DNA from: Bryopsis sp. KO-2023
Lineage: Eukaryota; Chlorophyta; Ulvophyceae; Bryopsidales; Bryopsidaceae
Direction of reading: 5' to 3'
Length of the DNA stretch: 64,000 nucleotides
Assembly (NCBI GenBank): GCA_030272585.1
Contig: BSYQ01000010.1
Location: 4,030,001 to 4,094,000, forward strand
This document shows positions 1 through 12,506 of the stretch, one piece after another. The notes beneath the pieces are model-generated. The model was not told the origin of the DNA. It searched no databases and saw only the letters and a program-made list of their open reading frames with translations. The stretch's first letter is position 1; the number at the start of each line of letters is the position of its first letter. Made by a program: the position numbers and the translations under genes.

Positions 1-190
1 TCAAATCAAAAATAAAAAAATCCTCCTTGTGTCGCTGACTAATACCCATTCGTTACTCCCCACACACCCAAACTGCTGAATCAGTCCGAACAAACCTCGA
101 AAACACTGCTTCCGTCTCCCTCTTTTTTTTTTCGCTCTCCAAAAGCGCCCCAGGACACTGCTTTCGCCTTGGAGCCAGGTTTTATTTCGA

Positions 191-1949
191 ATGTCTTCTA
201 CGGCTTTGGAAAGTACTACGTCGACGTCGACTTTGGTCGCGACTGTCGCGGCGAACCCCCCCCAGTCGACATCTTGTCAGGAGTCGGAGACGATTCAGGG
301 TAACATTCTTGCCTTGAAAGCATTTCGCCCTCCACTTCGCGCTCAGTTTCAAACGCAGATTTCTGTTGTTTTTTTTGCGTCAAAAGCTCATTTGGTTTTC
401 CATCAGGGCTTCGCTGATTTTGAAATGTTTTCTTTGCGTCGCGGTCTTTTCTTGTTTTATTCTAACGGAGGAGTTCAACTCCGTTCCGTTATTTCTGTTT
501 TTTGGTTCTTCAGGATTGACTGTCCAAATTTCCAAACGCTTGTCTGGGTTTATTCAGTCTTGTTTTTCCTGTTGGTAAAAAAATGAGGAAGAGAAAAAGA
601 GTGAGAGAAAATATAAGTGGTTTGCAAACGACCCACTGTCTTGTTTTATTTTTTAAAGAAAGAGTGATTCGCTTTCCTGAAGCATTCACGATTTCCCATT
701 TGGTTGTCCCTTTTTGAGCAGCTTGGAAATTTTCACTTTAGACCTACCACCGAAACTAGGAAAACCAGGAACAAAATTTGATAGAAATCCTGATTTTCAG
801 CTCAGTTGTATGTATTTTATGTAGATACCCTCAAGATTCATTTGGTGCCCTCACGCAGACGTAAAAGAGCCAAGGTAGGAAAACTCGACAAAAATAATAA
901 CGCCAATAATAATTTCGGTTTTGGGTGCTGATTTATTTTTGGGATCCAGGGCTCCTTTCGAAGCAGAGATGTAGTATTTTGTCAGAGGGAGGAATTCAAT
1001 CTCATGTTCTTCATTTATATGCAATTTTCTGTTTCTGTTTTGGACATTGAAACCTAGTCATTTGGAAGAATAATAAATAAATAAATAGTGTGCTGCCCAT
1101 TTGTTCCTGGTATTTGCATTTTTTTTTCCTTCTCAAGTTTTTCATATTGAGGCCAAGGTTTCATTACCTATCCATGTGCTTTGCCAAAAATAGAAAAAAA
1201 CAAATCGAAGCAGATATATTATGGTATCTCCTGATACCAGCTCCAGTCGCACGAAATCGATGGTCTATTTTCTCAGCCCTGTTTCAGTAATTTGAATGAG
1301 ATTTTTTTTTTTTGTAAAAATTCAACAGGGTGTACAGTGGTCGGAAGATGTGGTTGACAATGAGATGCTTGGAAGGAAATCATCGAAAAGTGAGTGGCAG
1401 TTTTCCTTGTCTTTTCTTTTTTTCCCAAGTTCTAAGATATACATGTGGATATATGAGGGGAGGGGCTTGGATTTGTGGTGTATTGAGCATATCACCCTTC
1501 AACTTTTTCTACTCCTTTTTCTTTCTTTAAATAATGCAATTTAAAGAAATTTTCCTTTATTTTTTTTTGCTTGAAAGACCCTATCTGTTCTACATTAGCT
1601 CATGGAGGAGCGTATTTTCTCATCAAACTGTAGATGAAACAAGCAAAGCCTATCTATTGCCAAATGCAATGGCAGTCTTTATGAGGATATTTGAAGGTCA
1701 TTCAGCGGGTTTTCTTGTTTTGTTTTTTTTGCTCTCTGCTCTGCTCTGGAAAGCAGAATTTGCATTTTCCTTTTCTTTTTCTTTTCCTTTTCCCTTTTTT
1801 TTCTTAATTTGTTCCAAGGTTTTTTTTTCCCTTAGTGTGTGTGTGCTATTGTAGAATGCTGTATTTTTGCGAAAAGACAGCAATTTGGAGTGTGGTATGA
1901 TAGCGACACTGAAGATGAATGCGAATGTGGAAAACCAGCCGATCCATGA
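191..1949 (+). CDS. Small acidic hypothetical protein, 4 exons (tentative)
   Basis: I do not recognise this protein. The proposed exons are 191-299, 1348-1389, 1634-1696 and 1855-1949, joined at GT-AG introns. The phases are consistent and give 102 residues. The N-terminus (MSSTALESTTSTSTLV) is Ser/Thr-rich and could be an organelle-targeting or disordered leader. The last exon encodes an acidic, cysteine-containing tail, FGVWYDSDTEDECECGKPAD, then a TGA stop at 1947-1949. That tail looks protein-like rather than random and is the best evidence for a gene here. The acceptors of exons 2 and 3 were chosen because they keep the frame open; nearby alternative AG sites exist and transcripts could change both exons. 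No domain is visible. Confidence 0.42.
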
Positions 1950-3372
1950 AAGGAGGGGAGGGGAGGGGGGGGGGTAAATAAAAAAAAGAAGAGGAAATAT
2001 GTCACAGTGATACAAAAACTCCACACCCAACTGTCAAAGGAAAAGAAGAGAGGCAGAAAAAAAGATAAGAAAGCAGTTGCCAAGAAAAAAAAGAAAGAAA
2101 AGTGAAAGAGGCCCCTGATGGAGTAGTAAGTCAGTGTAATCAGACGTATCATTGGTAATTGAACTGAGGAGGGGGGGGGGGGGGTGCTCCAGCATAATGT
2201 GGCAGGATCGAGATTTTTTGCAGCATGTCAGACTTTTCGTGTTTGGAAAGGTGTCCGTTTGGATGTTGGAAGCAGGTTTTTTTTTGGGGGGGGGGTTATG
2301 AGTCGATTTTCATTTCTGCCCCGGGGATATGGTAAGATGATTTGTTGCTGGGTTTTTTCTTTCTAACTTGATGCAGGGGATATACATTTGATATACATAT
2401 TCTTCCCTCTTTGGTGGTTCATGTTTCGATTAGTCATTCGAGCATGAAGAGGTGCAGAGGAGATCGAAAAGGGTTGGGAAAATTGCAGGGACGGGGTGTG
2501 GTTGGAAAGCATTTTGGCGAGAAGTGTTTTGTTTTTACATCTAATTTGATTTTCTTTTTTTATTTTTATTTTTTTGTCGTGGCAACTGGAGGGATAGATT
2601 ATGTAAAGGCAAGTCCCAATAATGGGATGCAATACTGGTCAATAACAATTCCCAAGCCCCTGAGGCAACTGGGCTGATTCATTGCTGCATGCAGGCTCGA
2701 AACCATTTCTACTACATTTGCTGAACCCTCCATCAAAGGAATATATATGTAAGGAGTCCTGATAAGAACTCAAATAGTTTGTGTGAGTGGGGACATTGGG
2801 TGGATAGGCATGTATCTCATAAACAGATAAGATTGTTGTAAGATTTTGGAACAGGAAGCATAATTCAGTGCCAAAGTTGCTCACCGTACATTATGACATC
2901 CATCTTGGACAGGTTCGTTTCTGAGCGCTTATCCCTGACTCGTTGGAATCTGTGCAGCACACTTCTTTCTTCATCTTTCAAGAAAAAAAACACAGGATGA
3001 AAATAAAGCCGCCACTGTCGTCCATGTATATATGAGTGTGTGTATACAGCTTGAACTCGTTTTCGCCTCGTCTGGGGTCGAGGGGGGATTGTGGCTCAAA
3101 GCAAGTCCCAGGGGGTAGCTGCAAAAAATCTGTTGTGAAAGAAAGCAATTATCTTGGGTTGACAAGAACTGTCGGGAAAAAAAGTGTTTATGATAGGTTG
3201 GTAAAAATCTGTCCAGAGAGGAATTGTTTATCTGTGGGTTTGCATTGTGAGCTGCTGGATACGAACCCGAATTCTGAAAGGCATAGTTCGAAGTTCGATC
3301 AAAGTTTGTTAGAAAAAGTCTGAGGCACAACATCCACAGGCTGTGAACCTCCCCTTGCAGGTGCTGCAGCCA
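1950..3372. other. Intergenic region without a supported gene
   Basis: T-rich and purine-rich sequence with G runs near 1967-1975, 2171-2184 and 2286-2295. Open frames such as 3036-3323 have no recognisable domain and no convincing splice partners. It probably holds the 3' UTR of the upstream gene. Confidence 0.5.
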
Positions 3373-3699
3373 TCATACTTTATGGCGGGGCCTGGCTGGA
3401 TCCAGGTCCAACACCTTGTAAGTCTCCATTACGAAAGGGATGGCCACCAATGCCAAAGCAAAGGTTGCATCGATTGGGCACTGGTGGCTATCGAAAACAG
3501 GGGAAATTTCGATTCAAAAAACTAAAATCAAGACACAGAAGAAACAACTGAGAACATATCTTTTTGGTATCAACAACAGAACAGTTTCTCCAGCGCCAAA
3601 TACAGCGCTGCGAAACGCTTGGCTAAGTCGACGGAATAAAATTAGGGATTTCCCACCTGGATCTATGACAATGGCAAAACACAGTCCCCAATCGTGCAT
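3373..3699 (-). CDS. Possible small membrane protein gene (weak model)
   Basis: On the minus strand an ATG at 3699 opens a hydrophobic stretch beginning MHDWGLCFAIVIDP that reaches a GTGGGA donor. A terminal exon at 3487-3373 reads ATFALALVAIPFVMETYK, which looks like one transmembrane helix, followed by a basic tail and a TGA stop. A middle exon near 3618-3570 reading AKRFAALYLALEKL would connect them in frame, but its donor is poor (GTTCTG). The result would be a protein of about 65-70 residues with one or two membrane segments. The frame upstream of the ATG also stays open toward 3850, so the true start may lie further 5'. It would be head to head with the kinase gene. The family is not recognised. 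Confidence 0.27.
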
Positions 3700-4080
3700 C
3701 TCGACGAAGATTGATCGGAGAACACGATAACAGGCGGCGCCGCCTAGACCAGCAGCCTCTAAAGTTTGGGCCGACTGTGTGCAGCAGATTTGTTGGATGA
3801 CGCTACTGATGGGACTCGCGCTCCTCAGTTTATTTTGACGATTCCTATCCTGATGCGACAGTTCTCCGTTTCACCCCTTGTCAAATTCCGTCGAGCTACA
3901 ATCGCAAAGTCTTTTGTATAGTTGGTTGAAACGTTTTTCTCGCTCCAGAATCGTAGCGCGGGCGTGTTATCTGCTGTGTGAAACAAGAACAGCGGCGGCG
4001 GCGGCGCTAGAGCTCAGCGATCGCACGATCGCAGCGTTCGAAGTTCATATATCTTTTCATTCGTGTTGTGTTTTTCCGAA
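3700..4080. promoter_or_regulatory. GC-richer 5' region of the kinase gene
   Basis: Base composition shifts here from T-rich to CpG-containing sequence, with a short GGC run near 3992-4004 just before the kinase start codon. The position fits a promoter and 5' UTR, possibly shared with a minus-strand gene on the left. No TATA box is obvious. Confidence 0.35.
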
Positions 4081-6813
4081 ATGGAGGCTCTGCCAGCTGG
4101 AAAGCAGTTGAACGAAGGCCGATACACCATAGCTCGGGAAATAAACCGTGAGTGTCGGCGACAAGCCAAATTTGCTCTTGAACACGGAACAGTATGTCTT
4201 GCCGGGACGCGGAAAACCGCTTTCCCCATTCCCCCATTCGCAAGATTTATCTCAAAGAGCTGACAGCTTTTGCAATTATGATTTTGCAGCCCCCTTTCAA
4301 ACCTTTTCAGAGCGGAACATAGAACCGCGGCAGAAATCGAATTTTGTAGGCCTGTTTTTTTTATTATTGTTTTTGTAAATACAATGCAGGCAGTATTACA
4401 ATCGGATGGTTTTTGTAAGTGCTTTGTTTTCCATACGAATGTGGTTTCATCGGAAGATGAAAATGCCAGGCTCAGAAATTAATATAGAATTTGAAACCTT
4501 GTGTGTTGGTTATCGAAGGCGGCGCTACTGCAGTTGTATATGAAGCATATGACAAAACGAACGACATGCAAACGGCTTTGAAGGTATTTTATTTAACCTT
4601 GCAACTCCAGCACTCGTTAATTCCCTTATGTTTCTTTTATAAAACAAACAGATATACTCCATGACACTGAATCCGACATCAGGGTTTGCTTATTCCCCCC
4701 CCCATATTTTTAGACATTGAACATTGTTGTTGTTGTTCAAGGTTCATTTAGTTTTTTAATTTTTTGCGACTCTTTTTTCTTCTAGGTGATGAATTCACAG
4801 GATGGCCACATGTCTGTCCCTCTGAAAATCGTCAAGAGAGAGGTGAGAATAATGACTGAAAAATGCAGAGTAAATTTAGCGAAACTGGGTGGATTCCTGT
4901 GCTACATTGAACCCATTTGTGCAACAAATAGACTGAGAACTATGAGGTCGTCAGACTTCATGTGATGTGTCATCGATTTACTCACAATAAATTTCTCTGT
5001 CTCTCTCTAAGTCACCATGAAAATGAGTAATATGTACTTGTGCCAAAAAAACAGCCAGGTTTGTCAGGATTTTGAGAAATTCCTTACGAAAAGTAATGTG
5101 CTATAGGTTGAATATGCAAGCAGCATGAGGCACGATAATATCGTTCGATTGCTGGACGTTTTTGCGGAGGGGAAACAGCTCATTTTGGTGGTAAGATGTG
5201 TGCGAGCTCGCATTCACTGACTTTTTTTTTTAATTTGAAGAGAGTGGTCTTGTGAACAAAGCCACACCTGTCTAAATATAGAGTCTGTCATGGAAACGTC
5301 TACAAACCCTTCATTTAAACAGTAAAAAAAAGTAAGAAAAATAGGAGCTGAAAGCAGCTTCTCAGCTGCAAGTGTTTTCTCTCTCTCTGTAAGTAAATGG
5401 ATGATATTCTTGCCAGTGTTTTTGAGGGGGAAAAAAGCACAAGGGAAATTTGTTGTTTTGTGAGTGAGATCCTTCAGAGCTGAGGTCGTCTGTGGACATC
5501 ATTTTGGTTTTTTTTTTCCAAAAGTCCATACCTCATGTTGGAAAACTCATTTTTTGATGATAATTTTTCGTGGTCTTGTTTCAGTGGGAGTTAATCCAAG
5601 GTCCGGATCTGTTGGATTTATTGAACGAATGCGGTGGGAGAATGCCAGAAGACATGACGGCTTTCTATTTTCATCAATTGCTGAGGGGGGTGGTGTTCAT
5701 GCATGCCAACGGATTTTGCCACAGAGATTTAAAACCGGAAAATTGCATGGTATCCAAAGAAACGGAGCACCTCAAGTTGATCGATTTTGGTCTGTCCAAG
5801 CATCTGGATTCCGTTAACACTCTGGGGTGAGTAGGAATAAATGACAAGGCCACACCCTTTTAACGGTTGAATCGAGGGATTTTTTTTTTTTTCGTCACTG
5901 TTTTCAGCATTTGTTGAAAGGCTCCTTGTTATCAGCTTTTCTTACTCTTATTTTTTCCCCAACTTTTTATATGATTTTTCCTTGATCTGATTTGCTGTTT
6001 TGTCAATTTTTGAACCAGAGTGGGGACGCCAGATTACATGGCACCAGAGATGCTGGGGGTGGTTCCAACACAGGCATCCAGTGGGGGTCCAAAATATGAT
6101 GCAAGTGCGGTGGATGTGTGGGCGATGGGGGTAATGCTGTATCTCTTAGTCACAGGGGTGTACCCATTCGAGGTAATGCATGGATGCATCGCACTCGAAT
6201 CTTATTTTTCTTCGGTTGCTTATTTCTGTCCATGGCACTGCTTGATTTTTTTTTTTCCCCTCAGGTTTTTTCTGTGACATTGCTTGGCTTTTGAATGAAT
6301 GGAGGGGATAAATCTCAAACAATCGATTAACGATGCTGCACTGCTGGTGGTTTTTAGGACCCAAATCATCCAAACAGCCTGAGCCACACCCTGCAAAACA
6401 TTCGCAACGGGAAAATCAAGCAGCTTCCTCCAAAAATCAGCCAAGCATGCGGGGACCTCATCCGGCAGCTCCTCGAAATGCACCCCACCAAGCGAATCAG
6501 CCTCAAAAAAATCGCAGAAAACAAGTGGCTGTTGACGAATGCCAAAAGCTATGCCAATAAGGTCGGCCGCCCCGATCTGTTCAACCCCCAAATGGATGGA
6601 TTGTCGTCTGACAGTGTCGAGTTGGAGGAGGTCCCTGAGGAAAGTGCGATGCCTGAAACTAATAGCGACGGCAAAGAGAACAGGGCGGATGGAGCAGTGA
6701 TCGACGAGTCGGAGGATGCTGGGGATGTTGGCTGTTTCGGGGAAAAGCAGGAAAAACCATCGAAAGGGAAGTGGACTAGCAGGCTCAAGCGTTTGTTCTT
6801 TGGAAAGAGTTGA
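4081..6813 (+). CDS. Serine/threonine protein kinase (CAMK/SnRK-like)
   Basis: This gene encodes a 374-residue kinase in seven exons: 4081-4147, 4519-4583, 4786-4842, 5107-5190, 5585-5826, 6019-6172 and 6358-6813. All motifs of an active kinase are present. There is a degenerate glycine loop ([12 protein letters not shown]) near residues 20-32, the ATP-binding lysine of ALK at residue 44, a helix-C glutamate (REVEY) near 63-65, the catalytic loop HRDLKPEN at 137-144 with Asp139, DFG at 158-160, and the activation-loop end [10 protein letters not shown] at 173-182. The catalytic domain ends near residue 290. The tail is acidic and then strongly basic ([13 protein letters not shown]), which could bind membranes or regulators. 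The order of motifs and the GTPDYMAPE segment suggest the CAMK/SnRK/CHK1 group. Substrate and pathway cannot be read from the sequence. Confidence 0.9.
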
Positions 6814-7836
6814 ACAATTGGGTTGTTTTTTTTCCGTTGTTTTTGGCCCAAGGGATTTGAGATTTATCCGACACATAAAAAGAAGAATAGGGGTAGGGGG
6901 CTAGGGGGGTGTCGAAAAGACATGTGTTCTCAGCACACATATGTGTATATCTTATAATACGGGATGCAGGCACTATACATTTCAACCTTTTCTTCGTTTT
7001 GATTATCGGGTTGGGGCCCCAGGAAGTGGTGTTGTTTTTTTTTGAAAAGGGAACAAAAATTAAGAAAGATTGTGCATGGGGGAAAAAGTGAATTGATGCG
7101 GCCGCTTTTCTTTCTACCAAAACCCCTGAGAAAAACCAGAAAAGTTGGATGGATACCATGGTTTTTTTGTGTTTTGTTAATATGCTATAGTTAGGGTATC
7201 CTCAGTTCATACACACACACACTTTGAGATTTTTTTTTCTTTTTGGTTCTTTTTTCCCCTTTTCAAGAGCCTCTTCCTCGTCTGGGTCGATGGCGAATTG
7301 TTCTTTTGGATGTCGGGCATTTTTCTTTTTCTTTTTTCTTTCTTAAGAGAAAAAAAAAGAGGGAAAATTGTATTCATGCCCCAAGCACTTTCAATAAGGG
7401 GCATCAAGGGGGTGGTTTTTTGCCATGGTTGAAATAATTGGGGCATTTCAGTTTCCTGAATTGAAACTTGGGTTGGGTTTTTGTGGGGTGCCTGCAAGTT
7501 TGGCAAAATGTGTAACATTTTTTTCGTTTCTCTCCTCTGGGAGCTCTCTCTGAAAGCCCCCCCCCCTCAAATACTAAATTTTTCCTCTCCATCGTGCTTC
7601 ACTCGACTTTGGTTAATCAATGTCTAATCGATATCCCCACAAAACGTGCTGCCGCCGAGCAATCGTCACGAAGATATGAGAAACGTCGAGGTTGATTGTC
7701 TGACATCCAGCATCATCCCCATGTAGCGCCATCGATTTGAACGCCAGACAGAGCCCAGCATCACAACAGTGCTGCTCCAATCACGAATCCTATCTTGGCA
7801 AGAGCGTCCATATCGTTCCAAGGCCCGAAAGAAACT
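6814..7836. other. Intergenic region: kinase 3' end and upstream of the CNNM-like gene
   Basis: T-rich and homopolymer-rich, with CA repeats near 7209-7222. The stretch from about 7600 to 7836 is more balanced and CpG-containing, as expected for the 5' UTR and promoter of the next gene. No coding exon is supported. Confidence 0.5.
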
Positions 7837-10800
7837 ATGATACGACGGATATTGCTGGCGGCGGCGGAGGGGCTGGCCTCGGAGGGCGAGGAGGGAGTCG
7901 AGCCGATGTCCTGGGGGAAAACGGTTATTTATGGTGTTGTTTCAGCGTGCTTGGTGTTGTTCGCTGGGTTCGTCAGTGGACTTTCCCTGGGCCTTATGTC
8001 ACAAGATAGAGTTGATATGATGGTGGGCACGTATACATATTTTTATATACATATTTCTTTTATTGAGCAGATTCTTTGTCATTATGAGTCTTACATAAAT
8101 GCATGATGATTTCTGCCATCGAATTCTTTCATGAACTCGAGCCTACAGCACGAGAAATGCTCCACTCAGAAAAAGTCTTTTCCCCGTGTACCAGATTTCG
8201 ATATAAAACGAATTGTAAACTGAACATCCCTATTGGTAATGAACAGATCATGCTATGTGTTTGTTAGAATTCCTCTGAAAATTCCTGAAAAGTGGTGCTC
8301 GGTGGAGGGACATTGAAAATGAAAATGGAAATCTCGACAGCATTTGTAACCATTATGATCGAATCCATTGAAGTGTGCATTGATTATTTTGATGTCGTTT
8401 TGTTTGGAAAAGGTTTTGATGAGAAGTGGGACCACCAGAGAGAAAGGCTATGCATCCAAGATAATGCCAGTAAGATTATTTCATGTTTCTGTTTTTTTTT
8501 TACCTTTGTGCGTGCATAGAGAGAGCTTCATTGTGGTTTGTTGCGAAGCAAAACAAGTGTGTGACTGACTGCTGGAACATATATGACCGACTATCTATCT
8601 AGTGAGACTGGTCAAAATATTCGCTCCGTTTGAGAATAGGAAAAACAAGCTGTTATCGGGATGTTTTGATTTCCAACCAAATTGTTTGGCTGAGAGTCAA
8701 TTTACAGGGGGTTGCTTTCCACTGACGGTTGGGTGTTTGATTTCTAGGTTATCAAGGATACACACTTTACATTAGTCACGCTTCTTCTGTGCAATGCCAT
8801 TGCTCTTGAGGCGAGTTCACAGATAGATTTGTTGCATATTGAAGGAAATATGTGTGTGTTTGTATGCATGTATGTATGATATATATATCATAGTTTCACT
8901 TAGACTTCAACTTCTGTTTTTCAGTTCTCATGAGTAACAATTTACATAATATTGAAGGGAAATAAGAGGTATAACCCTTGAAAAAGATTTTTTTTTTTTC
9001 AAAGCATGATGTGATCAAGGGGTGTGTCTGTCTGTTCACACTAGTTTTTCTGGCGGGTTGGTGGAATGAGCACATAAGAGAGTTGAAACATCAAGCAATC
9101 GTGCTTTTCCTTTGGTCCCTGCATCCAAAAATAAAAATAAAATAGAGAGTTTTTATATAAAAAAATTCTGTATTGAATGATTTTTTATGCTGGGGTTGTG
9201 CACATCACTGTTGAAACATTCCAGGCCCTTCCCATTTTCTTGAACAAGCTGATTGGTGAAGTGACAGCAATTATTTTATCAGTGACGGTGGTGCTAGTCT
9301 TCGGTGAGTTATGTTTTGCCAATCTATCTTTCTTGTGATGTTCTGAGGGGTTTTCTTCCAAATCTTGCTTTTCTTTTTATCTGCATTGGTGTCGACCCAT
9401 GCAATTTCTTCAAAAAAAAACCACCAAAAAACACATGGACCTGATCAAAAAAGTCACATCGTTTTCAACACAAAAACGAAAACGATTGTGTATCTTGAAG
9501 GCTCTATCCCTGATCATGAACTTACCCCCAAAAAAATTATTTTACTTTGATTGGCAGCGATGCTTTCCCGTAGTTTTGTTTTCCTTGCGTTTCGTGGTGG
9601 TGCTCAGATTTTTATTTTTTTTCAAGTGAAAAGCACTTATTCCTTCATTTTGCTGTTTTCTAGGGGAAATTGTTCCTCAGGCTTTGTGCGTTCGATATGG
9701 TCTCGTAATTGGGGCGTACACGGCTTGGCTAGTCAGGGTGCTGCGAATCATCACTTTCCCAGTGTCTTACCCTGTCAGCAAAATTCTCGATTGGGCAATG
9801 GGTGCTGACCACACTGTAAGTTTGAATCTCAAGGAGAAAAAAAAAAAGAAAAAAATACAACCTAAATCAAATGTGAAATAGAATCCTTGGGATCCATGTC
9901 AACAGTTGGATCCTCTAGGCAATTGATGAATCTTTGTCATCGCACAGAAAAAGAACAATGGATGAACGTATTTTTTTAATTTTATTTCTACAGAATTGGT
10001 TTTCTATCAAAAGATTTTTACCTGAGTCCAGCTATTTATTTATTTTTTTGTGTGTTTTTTTCTCTACAAAATTAGTTGAACAATTAATCTTAAAGATATA
10101 CAGTTCGCGAAAGTGAGCTGTGGACTGAATCAAGGTCTGTCAGTTCCTTTTCTCAACCAAAAAGAGAAAACAAAAACAAAAAACATCACATGCATTTATA
10201 TCCAACCATCATTTCGTCGGTGTGTGTTCCACGGCAGGACAATGGCCGAAACATCACATGGAGTTATTGATACTCTTTCTTTTTGTTTTTGTTTTGTTTT
10301 GTTTTTTTCCTTTTCTTCTCCGACTTTCTTTTTTCAGGTTCTCTTCAAACGACAACAACTTAAAGCTCTTGTGGCGATTCACCATGCAGACGAAGGTCTG
10401 GGTGGTAAACTGAGCGAGGACGAAGTCAATGTTATCGTGGGGGCTTTGGATATGCACACCAAGACTGCTGAGAGTGCCATGACCCCCATCAGCAAAGTTT
10501 TCATGTTGTCCTCTGATGCCAACCTTGACTACGCAACTTTGAAAAAAGTTGTGGATTCTGGACACAGTAGAATTCCAGTGCATGCACCTGGAAACAGGTA
10601 AAATGTCACTTCACCAGTTTGGTGTTTATTTTTTACTTACTAGTTGATTAAATAGATACCACATATATATACATATATTTTTTATTTATTTAAGCAATTA
10701 ATTGATTAGTTTTATTATTATTATTATTTATTTTTTTTGGGGGGGGGTAGCGAGTGCAACGTTGTGGCAATGATGTTTTCTGAGTGCTGTTATGCACCAC

Positions 10801-12506
10801 ACATATTTATGTTCATTGTGCGTGTAAAGATTTGTTTGTTTTTTTTGCTTAAAAGAATAGCAATGTTTTGAAAAAAGAAATGGTACGTCTAGGAAGAGGA
10901 TCTTGGGATGTTTATTGACGAAGGACCTGGTGCTGGTCAACCCTAGCGAGGCTCCATTGGTGAAATCCAGACCTTTGCGAGAGATCCCCAGACTGCCCAG
11001 CAACGTCCCCATGTATGATGCATTGAATTTGTTCCAGGTGGGGTTTTATTGTGTACATGTCTGCTGATGTTGAATTCGAAAAAATTATGATGGAGGCCAT
11101 CTATTTGTCATCAGCTTGAACCTCGCTGAGAAGCCTGAAAAGTCCCAGTGCATATGCAATAGGTGGATTGGAGGACACAGTTCTTCTTCAATACATAAAA
11201 ACATATTACAAATGTGTCGAACCATCCTCGGCATAGTTTGAGACCTCTTAGGGAAATATTTCAAGATCAATTTCGAATTTTTTTAAAAGGGTTGGTTTTG
11301 GAACATAATCAGGTGGGGAAAAGCCACATAGCATTGTTGACGGAGCCCTCTGGAGACACTTGTCTGACACCGAGGACCGAACAGGACTTGTCTGGCATCG
11401 AAGCACTCGACCCCATTGGAATCGTGACCCTGGAAGATGTCTTTGAGGAGGTGCTTTTCGCTCGCTGTGTTTTTCTGCTTTTGCATCAAATTAATGCGCT
11501 GTGTGATAAATACTGTGGCCAACGTAAAATGTAACCTTGACGTGCAAATTGGGGGGACCAAAACTCATTTTGGGGGGTCCCAGGTCCCCCTTCTCCTGGT
11601 TATAACCTATCGACATTGATTCTAAGAAAGCGAAAGACCTCGATGAGTATGCCTTGATTAGAGCACATCCATTACCTTGTTTTTCGACAATGAAATGGAC
11701 AGAAACAGCTCTCGTGATGCAGTTGGTTTTTTCGTTCTAGCCCGGTACCGATGTATGTCTGCGCAACACTTTAAAATTCAGACAGAATTTTGACGTGAGT
11801 TTGTTGTTGTCGCTGCAGCTGCTTCAAGAAGAAATTGTGGATGAGACGGACATATTCGTGGACAATCTACAGACTTCTAAAGTGAATGCACAACTTTTGA
11901 CAATGGCTCTGCCCCCTCATCTGAGAAGATGGTTGCCTTTCGCATCGAAAGGCCAGCAGGCGGAGCTCAGAAGGAGGTTCAGCGATGTGATGGTAAGTTT
12001 GAGTTTCAACCAAGAGGGGGTTGCCCTTCGTTTCCAATATGTACGGGCCTTGAATCCAGCACTATGGTCAGGGCTCTGAGGTTTCGATCCGAATATCCTT
12101 TCTTTGCTCAAGTCGAGGTGATCGCCATGTCCACATGTCAGTCATTGCATGTTTTTCCGGGTTTAATTGAACATCCTTGTCCAGACTTATCTAGCGAAAA
12201 ATCAAGTAGGGGGTCGTCGGGGTGCTGTTTTTCTGACTCTGCTAGGGAAGGGAAAAGAAATGGTCAGTGGAACATTGGTCAGTTGGTGTTGAAGTAGGTG
12301 GGGCAATATCGCCGACTCATGGCGTGCATGAGCGTTTCACCATTGGTATAACATGTTCGATTCAGCTATTTTTGATGATTTGTCCTCAGTTTGTTGTGGT
12401 CGTTTTTTTGTTGTAGGGCTCGTATTCAGAGGACCATTTGGCGTCCCCAAGCAACCCCAATCAACCGCTACTGGATCCAGAGGACAGAAGGAGCACCACG
12501 TCTTAA
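7837..12506 (+). CDS. DUF21/CBS-pair membrane protein (CNNM/CorC-like, plant type)
   Basis: Ten exons encode 447 residues: 7837-8022, 8413-8469, 8748-8810, 9225-9303, 9664-9815, 10338-10597, 10893-11037, 11313-11450, 11819-11992 and 12417-12506. The N-terminal DUF21 transmembrane domain (about residues 25-185) has the hallmark GLSLGLMS, a second helix (TLVTLLLCNAIALEALPIF) and FGEIVPQALCVRYG. Two CBS domains follow: VVDSGHSRIPV...LTKDLVLV near 205-300, and IALLTEP...DPIGIVTLEDVFEE near 300-365. The layout matches plant CBSDUF proteins and animal CNNM proteins, which act in magnesium or divalent-cation transport or sensing at membranes. Transport itself is inferred. Intron 3 appears to use a GC donor. 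The tail ends in Ser/Pro-rich sequence (GSYSEDHLASPSN). Start: first ATG in the open frame, upstream of the first membrane helix. Confidence 0.9.
8811..9224 (+). other. GC-AG intron in the CNNM-like gene
   Basis: The exon ends in CTTGAG and the intron begins GCGAGTTC; the acceptor is CATTCCAG at 9221-9224. Joining here fuses NAIALE to ALPIFLNKL, matching the conserved family sequence, and no usable GT donor lies nearby. Confidence 0.75.
11552..11590. repeat. Short inverted repeat in a CNNM-like gene intron
   Basis: GGGGGACC at 11552-11559 pairs with GGTCCCCC at 11583-11590 and could form a stem in the intron transcript. It is probably incidental. Confidence 0.5.

Noticed and set aside
10741..10800. 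Possible extra CNNM exon after the acceptor at 10750
   Set aside because: No GT donor follows in frame, and joining 10597 directly to 10893 gives the conserved CBS sequence.
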